Made by a program: the position numbers and the translations under genes. A DNA stretch of 64,000 bases from Paraburkholderia xenovorans LB400 (GTDB lineage: Bacteria; Pseudomonadota; Gammaproteobacteria; Burkholderiales; Burkholderiaceae). Shown here in pieces: positions 62,401 to 64,000 of the stretch. Location of the stretch: positions 2,728,001 through 2,792,000 of the forward strand of contig NC_007952.1 in the NCBI RefSeq assembly GCF_000013645.1, written 5' to 3'. The number at the start of each line of letters is the position of its first letter. Positions within the stretch are counted from its first letter, which is position 1. Under the pieces are notes generated by a model that was not told the DNA's origin, did not search any database, and worked only from the letters and a program-made list of their open reading frames with translations.

Positions 62401-64000
62401 AGCCAGGTTTCGAAGGCATCATTCGCGTCAGCGCCGCGCTCACGCCAATCGAGAACCTCGACCGGCATGCGCGCCTGGCGGTGCACGATCTGCATCGGTG
62501 TCGCCTCTTGCGGCGTGAAGCTGGTGCGCAAAATGTCGTGGCGCGGCATGGCGGCTTCGAATGCCGCGCGCAAGCGCTCCACGTCCGGCTCGATCAACGT
62601 CGCGACCAGTTGATTCACATAAGTGGATTGCTCGGGCGCGAACAGCGAGTGAAACAGAATGCCGTGCTGCATCGGCGAAAGCGGATAGATGTCGTCGACG
62701 GTACGCAAGTCGAGCGGCAAACGGTCCAGCGCGGCTTGCGTCAGGCCGCCTGCACGCGCGAGCGGATAGTCGCCGGGTGTCGCTCCGCCGCCGTGTTGCG
62801 CGAGACGCTCGGTGCAGGCGGCAATCAATTCCGCGAGCGCGCTTTCGAAGCGCTGCGCGATGGCTTCCACGGTGGCGCGCTCGAATTGCGTCGCGCCGTA
62901 GACCCAGTGGACTTTGAGCGTGCGCGTGGCGTCGCCGTCGATATAGGCGTGAATCGCCAATGCGTTGCCGAGCGGACCTGCCGGATCGCGTTCGCGGCCC
63001 GCGCCGCCGAAACGCGGCACGAGCGCCGCTTCACGCGGCGCATCGAACTGGCCGAGATAGTTGAAGGTCACATGCGGACGCGGCACGGCGGCGAGCGCCG
63101 CACGCGTTGCCGTGTCGCCGTAGTGGCGCAGCACGCCGAAACCGAGACCTTTGTTCGGCACGCCGCGCAGCGTGTCCTTGACCGCGCCGAGCGTGGCCGC
63201 CGGCGTGCTTTCGAGCGCGAATTGCACCGGATAGTGGCTGGTGAGCCAGCCGGGCGTGCGGCTCACATCCACGTCGTCGAATAATGCCTCGCGGCCGTGG
63301 CCTTCCAGTTCGAGGCGGCACACAGGCAAGCCTAGCGACTGCGCCAGCGCCGCAATCAGCAGTTCGATCATCTGCGTGCGGTAGGCGGCATTCGCTTCCG
63401 TCAACGCGGCGCGCGTCAGATCGGCGCCGATGGTCTGGATCACGGATTGCGCGTCGGCGTTGGTCGCGCGGGCTTGCGGACGGTCGAGCGGCAGATCGTC
63501 GTATGGCGCGGCGAGCGCGGTCCAATACGGTATTTCGGCGGCAAACGGCGAGTTGGCTATGTCGAGTGCGGCGCGTGCGAGCCGTGCCGCCCATTCCTGC
63601 GCGCTCGTTCCCGTCGGCGCGAGACGCACGCTGCGGCGCTCGCAAGCGGCGCGATAGGCGGCGTCGAGATCGTCCAGCAGCACACGCCACGACACGCCGT
63701 CGACGATGACGTGATGGATCGCCAGATAGAGTTTCGTCGCGCCGTCGGGCAGCAGGGCGGCAAGCGCACAAACGAGCGGGCCATGCGTCAGATCGAGCGT
63801 GCTTTGCAATGCATCGAACTGGGCGAGCGCGTCGGCTTCGTCGCGTGCGGAGAGGGCCGCGAGCGGCAGCGTTTCGAATGCGCGCGCAGCGAGCGTGAGT
63901 CGCCATTCGCCTTGCGAACCAAGCGGCGCGAAGCGCTGGCGGAATATTTCGTGGTGCGTCAGCAGCGTTTCGAAAGCGCGCGCGAAAGCGTCGAAGTCGA
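59484..64000 (-). CDS. Non-ribosomal peptide synthetase, E-C-A-T visible, 5' end outside window (OrbI/malleobactin type)
   Basis: The frame is open from base 64000 to the stop at 59484, about 1500 residues. In order it shows most of an epimerization domain (HHVIVDGVSW, then the E-type tail RPHVTFNYLGQF), a C domain after a D-residue (WTRHHLLLDGWS), an A domain (YTSGSTGKPKG, LYNLYGPTEAAIDVS) and a T domain (FFALGGHSLLATQ). It ends with an acidic tail DALLDEFELQ that may dock to the next protein. The A-pocket read by eye is D-V-W-H-V-S-L-I-D-K, a standard serine code. A D-residue followed by L-Ser is the middle of ornibactin/malleobactin (D-hydroxyaspartate, Ser). The earlier modules lie past the window. 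Confidence 0.92.
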   Translation of the reverse strand, partial: DFDAFARAFETLLTHHEIFRQRFAPLGSQGEWRLTLAARAFETLPLAALSARDEADALAQFDALQSTLDLTHGPLVCALAALLPDGATKLYLAIHHVIVDGVSWRVLLDDLDAAYRAACERRSVRLAPTGTSAQEWAARLARAALDIANSPFAAEIPYWTALAAPYDDLPLDRPQARATNADAQSVIQTIGADLTRAALTEANAAYRTQMIELLIAALAQSLGLPVCRLELEGHGREALFDDVDVSRTPGWLTSHYPVQFALESTPAATLGAVKDTLRGVPNKGLGFGVLRHYGDTATRAALAAVPRPHVTFNYLGQFDAPREAALVPRFGGAGRERDPAGPLGNALAIHAYIDGDATRTLKVHWVYGATQFERATVEAIAQRFESALAELIAACTERLAQHGGGATPGDYPLARAGGLTQAALDRLPLDLRTVDDIYPLSPMQHGILFHSLFAPEQSTYVNQLVATLIEPDVERLRAAFEAAMPRHDILRTSFTPQEATPMQIVHRQARMPVEVLDWRERGADANDAFETWLNADRARGFDLTSPPLMRVALIRITDDTWRLVWTRHHLLLDGWSTARFFADVLRDYIEPPRPQPFAAPAKTRYRDFIAWLAARDAESERAFFLQRLALLDEPTLVAERTPVNRGREPRHLTRRETIGAATTARLTDAARRLKVTLNTMVQGAWALALQRMTHHTAIAFGATVAGRPDSLPDVDTVLGLFINTLPVITAPLPQRRASAWLHDLQRDNAAAAEHAHTPLYEIQQWAGQGGGALFDTLVVFENYPVDEAWQGRDERALKLRELRNIEATDFALTLVIEAGTTLTIDYGYDAARLDESRIAALHRAFETCLVALIANPDAPLGTISIASADDLTKLARFNSTAQTWPPAQQQALHRQFELRAQASPEAIALEFADEQARTRQMTYGELDANADRVAAALIEAGVRADTAVALCVERSFDMVVALIGVLKAGAAYLPVDPDYPADRIAYLLNDAKPAVVLTQPHLLERVTQAVDSANVKILTIDALRGADFTLSAPVAVAPDQLAYLIYTSGSTGKPKGAGNTHRALANRIAWMQDAYRLDASDVVLHKTPFGFDVSVWEFVWPLAVGAKLAIAAPGDHRDPARLVASVETHRVTTLHFVPSMLAAFVAHLEDFHAAARCASIERIVASGEALAPELVARVAQQLPHARLYNLYGPTEAAIDVSHWTCDARDAGAASVPIGHPIANLQLHVLDAALQPLPQGAIGELYLGGAGLARGYLGRAALTAERFIPDPFAHGARLYRTGDLACRRADGALDYLGRMDTQVKLRGQRIELGEIEALLRAAPGVHDAVVIVRDEQLIGYVARGADNALDTQTLLNGLHAQLPSYMVPSHLIQMDVLPVTPNGKCDRHALPAPVRGGADEQAVALPATGTERELAAIWKRVLRVDTIGRDDDFFALGGHSLLATQANAQANLHWTLILPLRTLFDERTLQRCAAAIDRALAGRDAHGAGDTASAIDALLDEFELQ

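Noticed and set aside
61731..63284. 517-codon plus-strand frame over the NRPS
   Set aside because: Low-complexity Arg/Ala composition, no domain, antisense to an NRPS with intact motifs.

Overview
The window is GC-rich bacterial chromosome. The gene content is that of a Burkholderiales bacterium, most likely Paraburkholderia or Burkholderia: a DUF2844/DUF3443 pair, a Gram-negative porin, many LysR regulators, monomeric NADP-isocitrate dehydrogenase, and a siderophore synthetase cluster of the ornibactin/malleobactin type. No rRNA, tRNA, CRISPR array or intact insertion sequence was seen. The genus is inferred from gene content only.

Layout. 1-1633: 3'-truncated CHASE2-domain membrane protein (minus strand). 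1924-2313: decayed gene remnant. 2332-6959: four-gene ribose-type ABC importer and ribokinase operon (rbsBACK order, minus strand) with a divergent LysR gene. 8-13 kb: nitrilase-family amidohydrolase with divergent LysR, Fe(II)/2OG dioxygenase, PEP mutase/isocitrate lyase family enzyme and two small unknowns. 13.1-14.7 kb is a deletion-scarred stretch: an efflux adaptor fused in frame to the tail of an outer-membrane efflux factor, with the pump gene missing, next to the C-terminal half of a patatin-like phospholipase. 14.9-19.3 kb: FUSC membrane protein, msrA, SnoaL-like protein, GT9 glycosyltransferase and PRC-barrel protein. 19.3-21.8 kb: a leucine-rich-repeat protein kinase followed 53 nt later by a second, transporter-less ribose-type binding protein.

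22-35.6 kb: ogt, an M20 amidohydrolase, a secreted hydrolase, a LysR/hydrolase/SDR divergon with a perfect 21-bp inverted repeat, dienelactone hydrolase, cyanase, an epimerase-like protein, a porin, a DUF899 protein, a TPR-HTH regulator and a small beta-propeller protein. 35.66-35.77 kb: an 11-bp minisatellite. 36-46.6 kb: a lipoprotein, a DHA2-family MFS transporter, glucarate dehydratase with a broken FCD/GntR regulator behind it, the DUF2844/DUF3443 pair, an alpha/beta hydrolase, a small unknown and icd.

46.9-64 kb is the iron-related end. A TonB-dependent siderophore receptor with a Fur-like box (plus strand) is followed by a LysR/MFS divergon. Next comes a minus-strand run: NRPS (epimerization, Ser-specific module; continues past the window) to NRPS (C-A-T-C-T) to ornithine N5-hydroxylase to hydroxyornithine formyltransferase. 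The modules predict D-residue, L-Ser, then N5-formyl-N5-hydroxyornithine, with a terminal C-T unit instead of a thioesterase. This is the logic of malleobactin/ornibactin hydroxamate siderophores. The acyltransferase and receptor genes that sit between the NRPS and hydroxylase genes in ornibactin clusters are absent here.
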